Below are positions 53,496 to 59,887 of a stretch of 64,000 nt of DNA, piece after piece. A model generated the notes under the pieces. It was not told the origin of the DNA. It saw only the letters and a list, made by a program, of their open reading frames with translations, and searched no databases. Source of the stretch: Glutamicibacter ardleyensis (GTDB lineage: Bacteria > Actinomycetota > Actinomycetes > Actinomycetales > Micrococcaceae); NCBI RefSeq assembly GCF_014644555.1, contig NZ_BMKX01000002.1, forward strand, positions 372,001-436,000, read 5' to 3'. Both the position numbers and the translations under genes were made by a program. How positions within the stretch are numbered: position 1 is the first letter of the stretch; every line of letters starts with the position of its first letter.

Positions 53496-53774
53496 ATGCT
53501 CAGCGGAGAAGATGCACTCACTAAACTGGTCAGCATGGCAGATCCAGCAGTAGACCCTAAAGTGGCAGCTTTGACACGCCTGGAGCAGCTGCACGCAGTG
53601 CGCACGTTCTTGGAGGAAGAGCCCGGTGTGATTGCACGGGCACGATTGGCCGGCGCTTCATGGGCTCAGATAGGCGAGGCTACAGGGTACTCACGGGCGA
53701 CGATGATCAAGAAAGCTAAAGAGGGCAACGGCGGGATATTACCTGAGATGCCTCGTGTTCAGTCTTCATCCTGA
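53496..53774 (+). CDS. Small HTH protein, divergent
   Basis: A 92-residue protein with a helix-turn-helix in the C-terminal half (ARLAGASWAQIGEATGYSRATMIKKAKEG). One of few plus-strand genes in the prophage. ATG at 53496 with GGAAGG six bases upstream. The leader contains another operator half-site CTCTAAAC (53462-53469). Likely a DNA-binding regulator of operator region 1. Its 3' end overlaps the next minus-strand gene by 16 bp. Confidence 0.75.
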   Translation: MLSGEDALTKLVSMADPAVDPKVAALTRLEQLHAVRTFLEEEPGVIARARLAGASWAQIGEATGYSRATMIKKAKEGNGGILPEMPRVQSSS

Positions 53775-53968
53775 GTGTCGGTCTGGTCGTCGTAGTGCAT
53801 GGAGTAGTCCGGTTCGCTGTTCATGTACATGGCGAGCTGGTCATCCGTGTGTACGTGGGACTCGCTCAGTTTGAACATGAGTTCAGCCTGGGGCATGGTC
53901 GCGTCGCGGAGTTCCCAGTTACGCCCGCAAATGTCGCAGTGGATGTCGATTGCTAGTAGCTCGTTCAT
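53759..53968 (-). CDS. Small CxxC protein
   Basis: A 69-residue acidic protein with one Cys pair (DIHCDICGRNWELRD) and an Asp-rich end. Overlaps the HTH regulator gene upstream (ATGA, 53965-53968). Unknown function. Confidence 0.65.
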   Translation of the reverse strand: MNELLAIDIHCDICGRNWELRDATMPQAELMFKLSESHVHTDDQLAMYMNSEPDYSMHYDDQTDTQDED

Positions 53969-54180
53969 CGCCGGTACCTGGTCCCTTGTTCTGTGCGGAG
54001 CACATCAATGAGTTTGTAGAGTGGCCGGCTGTACTTGTCTAGGCCGCTTGGTTCGATTTTTCCGCGGGAACGCCACTGTCTTACGGTTTGCGGGTGTACG
54101 CCTGCGGCTTCGGCAGCTTGCACGGTGCTCACGAGCTGGTCCAAATCGGCGGAGGTGAGGTTTTCAATCTGAATGCTCAT
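53965..54180 (-). CDS. MerR/excisionase-like HTH protein
   Basis: A 71-residue protein. VSTVQAAEAAGVHPQTVRQWRSRGKIEPSGLDKYSRPLYKLIDVL is a winged-helix of the MerR/HTH_17 type found in phage excisionases and small regulators. GGAGG five bases before the ATG. Upstream lies the repeated TGACTCA inverted repeat, so it may bind there or be controlled from there. Confidence 0.8.
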   Translation of the reverse strand: MSIQIENLTSADLDQLVSTVQAAEAAGVHPQTVRQWRSRGKIEPSGLDKYSRPLYKLIDVLRTEQGTRYRR

Positions 54181-54243
54181 GATTGCCTCCTCTGGGATGT
54201 GGATACAGGTGTGCCACTGGTACGTGTTGAGTGTATGTCACAC

Positions 54244-54282
54244 TGACTCATTGTTGCAACAGACTTATTTATCTTTGAGTCA
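54244..54282 (-). promoter_or_regulatory. TGACTCA-N25-TGAGTCA repeat, copy 1
   Basis: TGACTCA at 54244-54250 and its reverse complement at 54276-54282, exactly 25 bases apart; a perfect palindrome TGTTGCAACA (54252-54261) lies between. Same arrangement as at 62323-62361. Upstream of the MerR-like gene. Confidence 0.5.
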
Positions 54283-54284
54283 CG

Positions 54285-54319
54285 AGAACGGCCCACCATA
54301 TTTTATGGTGGGCCGTTCT
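54285..54319. terminator. Bidirectional terminator
   Basis: AGAACGGCCCACCATA and TATGGTGGGCCGTTCT, 16 perfect pairs around TTT. It closes the unit ending at 54331. Confidence 0.85.
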
Positions 54320-54330
54320 TTGGTGTGTGG

Positions 54331-54708
54331 TTATGCGCTGATGAAGTCCAGGTGCGCAATAGCAGAGTTGACCTCCATCCAGTTCAGGTAGTCCTCGTAT
54401 ACGTCGCCTAGGTAGTCGTACCCCTGGGGGAGTTCGCGGCCTTGCTGGCGGGATTTGTAGCAGTTCTGGTCGTGTTGTAGGTACTGGCGTAGTGCTTGGC
54501 AGTAGGCGTCCTCTGGTGGGATTTGTTCTAGTGCCTGCCGGCGCGGGTTGTCCTCGTCCAGTTCCCTAATGGTTTTCAGGGTGCGCAGGACTCGAGTACG
54601 CATTTCTTGCAACGCTGGGCGTTCTTCGAAAAGCATGTCCAAAAGTTCTGGTGTGCACGTGTCGGGGAAGTATCCCGGCAGTTTGGCTTGCAGCATCTTG
54701 AGTAACAT
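54331..54708 (-). CDS. Hypothetical phage protein
   Basis: A 125-residue, helical, charged protein (PALQEMRTRVLRTLKTIRELDEDNPRRQALEQI, QGYDYLGDVYEDYLNWMEV). AGGGG six bases before the ATG. Nine bases downstream of the next upstream gene, so same transcript. No family recognised. Confidence 0.65.
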   Translation of the reverse strand: MLLKMLQAKLPGYFPDTCTPELLDMLFEERPALQEMRTRVLRTLKTIRELDEDNPRRQALEQIPPEDAYCQALRQYLQHDQNCYKSRQQGRELPQGYDYLGDVYEDYLNWMEVNSAIAHLDFISA

Positions 54709-54717
54709 TTTGGGCCC

Positions 54718-54969
54718 CTAACGGCTGTGTTCGTAGATGTGGGTGAATTCGATGAGTTGGTCTCGGAGGCTGAGCATCTGGGCTATGGTGATGTCCAGTT
54801 CGTCGTTGCCCTCTTTGATGTGGACTAGTGTGCTGTCATCTAGTTCATCCCAGGTGAGTTGCACGGTGATCCCGTTGGTGGTGCTGGGTTCAGAGACGTG
54901 GATAGCTGGGTTGATGATTCCCCCGGCTATTGGCCATTCTGTGGTCCAGGCTGGTTGTGCGAGTGACAT
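54718..54969 (-). CDS. Hypothetical phage protein
   Basis: An 83-residue protein: beta N-terminal part (ITVQLTWDELDDSTLVHIKEGND) and a helical end (TIAQMLSLRDQLIEFTHIYE). GGGGG six bases before the ATG. Part of the unit transcribed from promoter region 2. Confidence 0.62.
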   Translation of the reverse strand: MSLAQPAWTTEWPIAGGIINPAIHVSEPSTTNGITVQLTWDELDDSTLVHIKEGNDELDITIAQMLSLRDQLIEFTHIYEHSR

Positions 54970-55048
54970 TTGGTACCCCCATGTGTCGTTTGCTACGGGC
55001 TAGCCTCTTTGCCCTGCCCGTCTTGCCATTGCTGGCGAAGTTTTGGGG

Positions 55049-55071
55049 TGGCGGGGTTTCAGTCCCGCCAC
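55049..55071 (-). terminator. Hairpin after the 62-residue gene
   Basis: GTGGCGGG (55049-55056) pairs with CCCGCCAC (55064-55071); in the minus direction CCCAAAAC follows. Weak tail, so perhaps only partial termination. Confidence 0.5.
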
Positions 55072-55076
55072 GGTGG

Positions 55077-55265
55077 TTATAAGTCTTCTAGGACAGTCGC
55101 CATGCCAGCGTAGTAAGCGAGTCGGCACGCTATCTTGGCGTCTCCTGCTTCCACGGCCAGTTCGGCGGCGGCGTGCAAGTCGCCTGATGTGTGGGCTCGT
55201 AGCTCATCGCCTGCGATGCTGTGCGCATCTGCAAAGATCTGACGGGCAGTGGTGCTGGTGGCCAT
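55077..55265 (-). CDS. Small Ala-rich hypothetical protein
   Basis: A 62-residue helical protein (ARQIFADAHSIAGDELRA, DLHAAAELAVEAGDAKIACRLAYYAGM). ATG at 55265 with GGAGG five bases upstream. First gene behind promoter region 2. Function unknown. Confidence 0.62.
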   Translation of the reverse strand: MATSTTARQIFADAHSIAGDELRAHTSGDLHAAAELAVEAGDAKIACRLAYYAGMATVLEDL

Positions 55266-55321
55266 GGTGTCCTCCAAAGGGAGACGGTGCGGGGCTGGTG
55301 CCCTGCGGGTAACTGTTTCTA

Positions 55322-55367
55322 TGTTTAGAGCCTAAACGTTGGTGCACTAAGTGTCAACGGTCTAAAC
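55322..55367 (-). promoter_or_regulatory. Operator-promoter region 2
   Basis: Minus-strand TTGACA (55352-55357), 17-base spacer, TAGGCT (55329-55334). The -10 lies inside GTTTAGAGCCTAAAC (55323-55337), one base from the operator at 53347. A half-site GGTCTAAAC (55359-55367) flanks the -35. Layout identical to region 1, so both should answer to one repressor. Confidence 0.8.
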
Positions 55368-55430
55368 AAGCTATTTTAAGTTACTTCCCCGTAATCACTT
55401 GGATGCAATAGCAGAACGCAAAGAATTTAT

Positions 55431-55469
55431 GTTTAGACTCTTGACACGACAATAGAAGGCGTTCATGAT
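55431..55469 (+). promoter_or_regulatory. Plus-strand promoter with operator half-site
   Basis: GTTTAGACTC (55431-55440) directly before TTGACA (55441-55446), 17-base spacer, CATGAT (55464-55469). Faces the short unit ended by the terminator at 55556. Confidence 0.55.
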
Positions 55470-55475
55470 TGATTC

Positions 55476-55596
55476 ATCACCACATAGGAAAACGGCAGGC
55501 ACCCAGGAGGCCACTAATGCTCTAACCCTCTTCCCCGAAGATCCCCCTACAATCCAGCCCCGCCACGGACCCCCAGCCGTGGCGGGGCTCCTCTTT
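55476..55596 (+). ncRNA. Candidate small RNA / minigene unit
   Basis: Between the promoter above and a strong terminator lies about 120 nt without a normal gene. It has AGGAGG (55505-55510) six bases before ATG-CTC-TAA (55517-55525), a two-codon minigene. A 44-codon frame starting at 55465 would begin inside the -10 and is unlikely. The transcript start is estimated. Confidence 0.4.
55556..55596 (+). terminator. Terminator of the short plus-strand unit
   Basis: AGCCCCGCCACGG (55556-55568) and CCGTGGCGGGGCT (55577-55589) pair perfectly; CCTCTTTT follows. Confidence 0.88.
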
Positions 55597-55620
55597 TAAC
55601 TTGAAAGGTATAGTTCAGCT

Positions 55621-55992
55621 ATGAGATCACACACACCCTACGTTTTGGTGTTGGCAGTCCTGTGTCTCACGGGCTGCATTCCTGAGAGTGGACCAAGCAC
55701 TCCCAGTACCCCAGATACTTACTGTCAGAGCCTCACCCATGCACAGTGCACAACTGAGCTTTCAGACAAGGTGATGATTGCTCTAGACGTGTACGGGGAT
55801 ACAAGTACGCCGTCCCCTGAGCAGGAGACGGCGTATGAGCAGATGAATGACTTATCACTGGAGTGGGCTAACGAGTGCCGGTACAACCCGGATCTGGTAG
55901 TGACGGATTCTACGTGTGCTGCGGTAGCTCGGGACCTGACATCTGTGGTGCAGGTGATTGACCCGTCTCAGGTTCCGGTGTTTCGGCAGTAG
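55621..55992 (+). CDS. Phage-borne lipoprotein on the opposite strand
   Basis: A 123-residue protein with a clear lipoprotein signal: MRSHTPYVLVLAVLC then lipobox LTGC (Cys19), followed by a Ser/Pro/Thr linker and a small domain with four further Cys (YCQSLTHAQCTT, NECRYNP, STCAAV), probably two disulfides. TATAGT lies six bases before the ATG and a GAAAGG 12 bases before. Being plus strand in a minus-strand prophage and exported, it is a candidate lysogenic-conversion or superinfection-exclusion gene. Its end overlaps the next minus-strand gene by 83 bp. Confidence 0.75.
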   Translation: MRSHTPYVLVLAVLCLTGCIPESGPSTPSTPDTYCQSLTHAQCTTELSDKVMIALDVYGDTSTPSPEQETAYEQMNDLSLEWANECRYNPDLVVTDSTCAAVARDLTSVVQVIDPSQVPVFRQ

Positions 55993-56680
55993 CGTCGTAT
56001 TCGGCTATGAGGTCGTCTACCCGGTGGAAGTTGTAGCGTTGCTGTGCTGCCAGTGATTCGTTGAGCGCGTCGGCGTAGCCTTGTTCGCCCATGCGGTGGT
56101 AGCAGTTACCGCATTCGATGGTGTCTGAGCCTTCCCAGGTGAATAGTGCGCGTAGGAGGCATTTGGGGCAGGGCGGGATGAGGTGTGTGACTTTACGGCC
56201 TTGGCCTAAGCCTTGTTTTGCTTGGCGGGTGAGTACTGCGAGTTCGCCGGCCATGTCTGGCGCTTGGTCCCATTCGGCCAGTTCCTCGTAGTGTTTGGTC
56301 CAGTAGTCTTTGGTGGCTACGGCTTGTAGGAGTTCGCTTTGCCCTGGGTGGTAGCTGGGTCCCCATTTCTGGCTGAGGGTGGTGCCTTTCTCTTTGATGA
56401 AAGCCGTGGTGTAGGCGACACTGATTTTCACTATGTCCTGTGCCAAGCTTGACGCCCATTCGCGTGGGTGCCCGTAGCCGGCTTTCACAGTGCCGCGTCC
56501 GCTGGTGGTGGTGACTGCGGGGCGTGGCAGGTAGGTTTTCAGGTCGATGTAGTCTTGCATGGCCTGGTTGAGTAGGCGTTCGAACCGGCGTTGGCAGGCT
56601 GCGCAGAACTGGGTGTCGGTGAGTTCGGGGTTGCCTTCGATGTCTTGGCATCGGGGGTATTTGCATGGGGATACGCTCAT
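55910..56680 (-). CDS. Zinc-ribbon phage protein
   Basis: A protein of about 256 residues. N-terminal Cys cluster (SPCKYPRCQ...QFCAACQRRFERLL), a helical middle, and a second zinc ribbon (IPPCPKCLLRALFTWEGSDTIECGNCYHRMGE). Likely DNA-binding. The ATG at 56680 overlaps the upstream stop as ATGA; longer frames upstream are out of context. Convergent overlap with the lipoprotein gene. Confidence 0.8.
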   Translation of the reverse strand: MSVSPCKYPRCQDIEGNPELTDTQFCAACQRRFERLLNQAMQDYIDLKTYLPRPAVTTTSGRGTVKAGYGHPREWASSLAQDIVKISVAYTTAFIKEKGTTLSQKWGPSYHPGQSELLQAVATKDYWTKHYEELAEWDQAPDMAGELAVLTRQAKQGLGQGRKVTHLIPPCPKCLLRALFTWEGSDTIECGNCYHRMGEQGYADALNESLAAQQRYNFHRVDDLIAEYDATAETPEPETGQSPAPQMSGPELPQHT

Positions 56681-57003
56681 AGTTGGGTTCGGACCTTCCC
56701 TGCGCGGTCTCTGATCTCGCGGATGATTCCGCGTCCGGCGATAGTTTGCCCACTCTCCCGTGTGTGTCCCGCTAAACGTGATTCCAGGATGTTGGCCATA
56801 TCTTCCAGCTCCTGCGCACGAGCTTCCCGTATGTGTTCGTCCAGAACCGTGGCTACGTGGCGTTGGTGCAGGTCTAATGATGCGTCGCTGAATGGTTCGC
56901 ACCAATCGCAACCGGAACACACTGTTTTCCATGTGCCCTCGTCTGCCGTTACATCGCCGGTGAGCATGAACTCGTGCTCTTCTAGGATTTCGAGGGCGGT
57001 CAT
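56677..57003 (-). CDS. Small zinc-finger protein (copy 2)
   Basis: A 108-residue protein: MTALEILEEHEF, Cys pair WKTVCSGCDWC, His pair LHQRHVATVLDEH, then a charged helix. Same plan as the gene just upstream, so the two arose by duplication. ATGA coupling on both sides. Function unknown; such proteins are frequent in actinophages. Confidence 0.78.
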   Translation of the reverse strand: MTALEILEEHEFMLTGDVTADEGTWKTVCSGCDWCEPFSDASLDLHQRHVATVLDEHIREARAQELEDMANILESRLAGHTRESGQTIAGRGIIREIRDRAGKVRTQL

Positions 57004-57338
57004 TCGGTTTCGTCTCCTAGCAGTTGTGTGGCCTCAGCGTGCGGGCAGAGTTCGCCAGGTTCCAAAGTGAGGTACCCGTGTTCTTGGCAACCCCCGTTAT
57101 GGTCGAACCAACACTTGCCGGGGTCTGTTAGGTCGCGGATCAGTTGGCGCATCTTCGCTTCCCGTTCCTGCATGTGGTTGTCGATCATGTGAGCTAGGTG
57201 CGTGTCATGCCGTTGGCGTAGGCTCTGGTTGCCCCCGTAGCCACGGTTATAGAGATAGCCACATTTGCACCGGTTGTCTGAGTTGCAGAGGTATCCGGGT
57301 TCGAATTGGTGCGCTTCTAGTAGCTCCAGCGGTGTCAT
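57000..57338 (-). CDS. Small zinc-finger protein (copy 1)
   Basis: A 112-residue protein: MTPLELLEAHQFEPGYLC, CKCGYLYN, RQRHDTHLAHMIDNH (C2H2-like site), then a second Cys/His group (GKCWFDHNGGCQEHG, LCPHAE) that copy 2 lacks. ATGA coupling to both neighbours. Confidence 0.78.
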   Translation of the reverse strand: MTPLELLEAHQFEPGYLCNSDNRCKCGYLYNRGYGGNQSLRQRHDTHLAHMIDNHMQEREAKMRQLIRDLTDPGKCWFDHNGGCQEHGYLTLEPGELCPHAEATQLLGDETE

Positions 57339-57508
57339 TTGGCTTCGACATCCAGAATGTAGGCCTCGTACTGGCGGGCTACCTTGAGTACGTCCAATGC
57401 CGGGTTCAGTTCGTTTTTTGTTTCCGTGACGGTCTGTACGGCTAGTTTGAGTGCTTCAAGTCGGATCTCATTGGAGTGCATCATGGGGTGCATCATGGGG
57501 TGCATCAT
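57335..57508 (-). CDS. 57-residue protein with MMHP repeat start
   Basis: ATG at 57508 overlaps the upstream stop (ATGA); the stop overlaps the next start (ATGA). Residues 1-12 are MMHPMMHPMMHS, from a 12-base tandem repeat, so six in-frame ATG codons could serve as start. The rest is one helical domain (NEIRLEALKLAVQTVTETKN, ALDVLKVARQYEAYI), like small phage helical proteins. Perfect fit into the coupled chain argues that it is real. Confidence 0.72.
   Translation of the reverse strand: MMHPMMHPMMHSNEIRLEALKLAVQTVTETKNELNPALDVLKVARQYEAYILDVEAK
57475..57508 (-). repeat. 12-bp tandem repeat at a gene start
   Basis: ATGATGCACCCC twice, then ATGATGCACTCC, in the minus strand. Each unit adds MMHP without changing frame. 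Confidence 0.85.
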
Positions 57509-57717
57509 GGTAGGTCCCAGTTCTGTCCTTGGGTGAGTAGGCGGATACGTTCTTTCTCGGCTGCGGCTTGTGCGCGTTCTTTATCGCGTTCGCGGTCAAG
57601 ATGCCGGTTCAAGTCCTGATAGCCCTCGTATCGGTCGCGGGCCCCGTAAGCTCGCCAACCACACGTGCACTCGTCCTGGAATGGTGAATCTTCGCGGTAG
57701 ACGGGGCTGTGGCTCAT
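57505..57717 (-). CDS. Small charged protein with CTCGW motif
   Basis: A 70-residue protein: DECTCGWRAYGARDRYEGYQDL, then a long charged helix (HLDRERDKERAQAAAEKERI). The ATG at 57717 overlaps the upstream stop. Resembles the small zinc-finger neighbours but has only one Cys pair and His. Unknown. Confidence 0.7.
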   Translation of the reverse strand: MSHSPVYREDSPFQDECTCGWRAYGARDRYEGYQDLNRHLDRERDKERAQAAAEKERIRLLTQGQNWDLP

Positions 57718-57971
57718 CGTGGTTCCCTCATGTTCATGCACCCGCTGCATGGGCACTCTCTGGTGGCTGCGCGTCGGCAGGGTGGGCAGAGTCGCAGGTT
57801 TTCGCCGTGGTGCCGGCCCCTGAACTTAAACGTCATGAGGATGAGGCGTGCTGGTTCCTCTGTTTCATAACAGTTCTCGCATTGCAGTGTGTACCGTTCT
57901 TTGCCGTCCTCGTGGGTGCGGACGGCGACAATGCCACGTACAGCGCCTGGGAGTGTTGGGAGGAGGCCCAT
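57714..57971 (-). CDS. Small zinc-ribbon protein
   Basis: An 85-residue protein with three Cys pairs (LQCENCYE, RLCPPCRR, RECPCSGC) and basic regions. ATGA coupling downstream. Probably two zinc sites. Unknown role. Confidence 0.72.
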   Translation of the reverse strand: MGLLPTLPGAVRGIVAVRTHEDGKERYTLQCENCYETEEPARLILMTFKFRGRHHGENLRLCPPCRRAATRECPCSGCMNMREPR

Positions 57972-57973
57972 GG

Positions 57974-58225
57974 CTATCTGTCTGCCTTGCCGTCGTCTTT
58001 TTCCACTGGGGGTTCGGGTAGTGGCTTCGATGACGCTGAAATGCTCAGATTCAGGCCTAGTGCGTCGGCTAGCTTGACTACGTCTGAGAGTGAAGCGGTG
58101 GACTTCGAAATAACTCCAATGAGGGCTTTGGCTTTGCCGTAGTCTTCACGGCGTAGCTCGGAGTTGGTTTGCACGTTGAATGTCTGCTCGAAAAGTGTGT
58201 GAAATTCTTCGGTGGTCATGCTCAT
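57974..58225 (-). CDS. Hypothetical phage protein
   Basis: An 83-residue helical protein (EEFHTLFEQTFNVQTNSELR, SDVVKLADALGLNLSI) with a charged end. AAGGAA five bases before the ATG. Unknown. Confidence 0.65.
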   Translation of the reverse strand: MSMTTEEFHTLFEQTFNVQTNSELRREDYGKAKALIGVISKSTASLSDVVKLADALGLNLSISASSKPLPEPPVEKDDGKADR

Positions 58226-58244
58226 GGTGTTTCCTTTGGTGGGT

Positions 58245-58571
58245 TTAGACCTGGTCGTAGGTTGCTTCGAATATTTGCGGTTCGCACGGGTAGAACTCGC
58301 CTTGTACGCCTCGGATGATCCACCAACCTAGGCGCGCTTTCATCACGCCCTCAAGTGTTGGGATGTCGATCCAGTAGGCAACGTCTGTCGGATCACTGGC
58401 CTTGGCCTCACAGTCGAACCGTCCACCGCACCAATGGGCTATGTCGATTGCTCGGCGTTCAAAGTCTCGGATGGTTTCACCGGGGCGTAGATCTTGGAAC
58501 TGCATTGCTTCGATGGTGACGGGCTTTTTACGGAATTGCTTTGCTTCGCTCAATGGGTTTGTCCTGTCCAT
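58245..58571 (-). CDS. Conserved phage protein (PGDYG-like)
   Basis: A 108-residue protein matching a widespread phage family: AKQFRKKPVTIEAMQF, then IPTLEGVMKARLGWWIIRGVQGEFYPCEPQIFEATYDQV. The family has no known function. Start lies inside the HIT gene end (22-base overlap). Confidence 0.82.
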   Translation of the reverse strand: MDRTNPLSEAKQFRKKPVTIEAMQFQDLRPGETIRDFERRAIDIAHWCGGRFDCEAKASDPTDVAYWIDIPTLEGVMKARLGWWIIRGVQGEFYPCEPQIFEATYDQV

Positions 58572-58912
58572 GGGAGGTGCAGCCCGTCGTTCTCACGGCG
58601 GGGTACGTAGTGGATGTGGAGGTGTGGGACGGTTTGGGAGGCATTGGGGCCGCTGTTCACGATGAGGTTGAACTCGTCGTGTATCGCTGAGCCATGTACG
58701 GCTGCGGATCTCATGCAGTCTGCGACTAGCTCAGGTGCGTGTGCTGCGGTGGGGACGTGCCTGCGTGGTATGAACAACCGGTGCCCTGGAGTTACCGGGT
58801 TGAGCGGTACGAATGAGTAGACGAAACTGCCGTGGTATCGGAAGTCCTTTGCCGGGGCGTATTCGTGGATGATGGTGCAGAACGCGCACTCTTCGCGAGG
58901 GTGGAGGTTCAC
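58550..58912 (-). CDS. HIT-family nucleotide hydrolase/transferase
   Basis: A 120-residue histidine-triad protein: N-terminal Cys pair CAFC (9-12), GHRLFIPRRHVPTA, and the triad HLHIH at 97-101 followed by YVPRR. HIT proteins cleave or transfer nucleoside phosphates (Fhit/Hint type). A phage-carried copy could act on nucleotides or alarmone-like dinucleotides. GTG start overlaps the upstream stop as GTGA. Confidence 0.88.
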   Translation of the reverse strand: MNLHPREECAFCTIIHEYAPAKDFRYHGSFVYSFVPLNPVTPGHRLFIPRRHVPTAAHAPELVADCMRSAAVHGSAIHDEFNLIVNSGPNASQTVPHLHIHYVPRRENDGLHLPWTGQTH

Positions 58913-59124
58913 GCTAGTGCCTTGTTGATTTCGCGGGAGATCGCTTGGATGCGGGATGCTTTGCCGGTGGACACCTTGTATTCGATTCGGCGGAGTGTGG
59001 CGCTCATGTCTTCCGGGTCCACGTTCTGCGCTAGCTGTGCGGTGAGGTGTTCTACGTGCAGCTGGTAGTTGAGGTTGTAGATAGCGCCGTGCAGGTTGTT
59101 CACAAGGGCGTTGCGGCGGGTCAT
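58909..59124 (-). CDS. Small helical phage protein
   Basis: A 71-residue basic helical protein (LVNNLHGAIYNLNYQLHVEHLTAQL, TLRRIEYKVSTGKASRIQAI). GGAGG eight bases before the ATG. Unknown. Confidence 0.65.
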   Translation of the reverse strand: MTRRNALVNNLHGAIYNLNYQLHVEHLTAQLAQNVDPEDMSATLRRIEYKVSTGKASRIQAISREINKALA

Positions 59125-59127
59125 GGT

Positions 59128-59388
59128 CTAGTCCTCCTCTGGGTAAAGATCTCGGATTGATGACTGCCCGCGGATCTGCGACGTCTCAGACTCGTGTACG
59201 AGGGCGAGGAGGCCGTAGTCCAGGGCTCGTGGTTGTTCAGATGGGGACGCTTTCAGGACGATGGTGGCCCCGTTCTCCATGACGACGTTCACGCAAGCAA
59301 CCCAGCCGGTGAGGAGTAGCGGGCCTTTAGCGCCCTCGTTCATGAGGTCTTGGAGTGCTTGGCGGACGGCTTCGATTTTTTCACTCAT
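59128..59388 (-). CDS. Hypothetical phage protein
   Basis: An 86-residue protein: helix (EKIEAVRQALQDLMNEG), then beta strands (VACVNVVMENGATIVLKA) and an acidic end. The ATG at 59388 overlaps the upstream stop as ATGA; the longer frame upstream is the wrong phase of the neighbour. Confidence 0.68.
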   Translation of the reverse strand: MSEKIEAVRQALQDLMNEGAKGPLLLTGWVACVNVVMENGATIVLKASPSEQPRALDYGLLALVHESETSQIRGQSSIRDLYPEED

Positions 59389-59657
59389 TGCGTGTCCCTC
59401 GTGTTGATGCTGATGTGCCCTACTTGGCCGGGTGATGGTTCCGGGTGCTGGGGTTGTTCCCATTGGTGGTTGCAGCGTGGGCATTGGCCTGTCCCGTTGG
59501 TAACCACGAATTCGGGGTTTTGGCAGCGGGGGCATTGGTCGGTGCGTTGCGTGTACGGGCCGTAGGTGCGGTAGCCGGCGCCGGGGATGAGGAGGTCCAG
59601 CCACCATTGCCCGTCTTGCTCGTATTCGATGTACTGCGGGGTGAATGGGGCGGTCAT
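59385..59657 (-). CDS. Zinc-ribbon phage protein
   Basis: A 90-residue protein with a clear zinc ribbon, QCPRCQNPEFVVTNGTGQCPRCNHQW, after a beta domain (EYEQDGQWWLDLLIPG). ATGA coupling on both sides. Confidence 0.75.
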   Translation of the reverse strand: MTAPFTPQYIEYEQDGQWWLDLLIPGAGYRTYGPYTQRTDQCPRCQNPEFVVTNGTGQCPRCNHQWEQPQHPEPSPGQVGHISINTRDTQ

Positions 59658-59887
59658 GTGTCGTCGCCCTCGGCGCAGTGTGAGCAGTACTGTCGTTTCT
59701 GCATGTCGTCGCATACTGCGCAGTACAGGTCTGTGGGGTTTGGGACAACCCAATCAGTTTTGGTTTTCCCGCACCTGGAGGTGATGCGGGACTTATCGCA
59801 GAACCGGTGTACGAGGTCGTCTGAGTCGTCGTTGTCGCCCATGCTGGTGGTTGGGCGTGTGGTCTTGTCTGTGGTTGCGGCGGTCAT
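59654..59887 (-). CDS. Small Cys-rich protein
   Basis: A 77-residue protein with Cys pairs (FCDKSRITSRCG, YCAVCDDMQ, YCSHCAEGD) that should bind zinc. Thr/Asp-rich start. ATGA coupling. Confidence 0.68.
   Translation of the reverse strand: MTAATTDKTTRPTTSMGDNDDSDDLVHRFCDKSRITSRCGKTKTDWVVPNPTDLYCAVCDDMQKRQYCSHCAEGDDT

Noticed and set aside
55465-55599. 44-codon ORF in the short plus-strand unit
   Set aside because: Its ATG falls inside the predicted -10 and its end lies in the terminator stem, so it is unlikely to be translated from that promoter.
58243-58250. GTTTAGAC as another operator half-site
   Set aside because: Single half-site overlapping a stop codon, no promoter nearby; could be chance.
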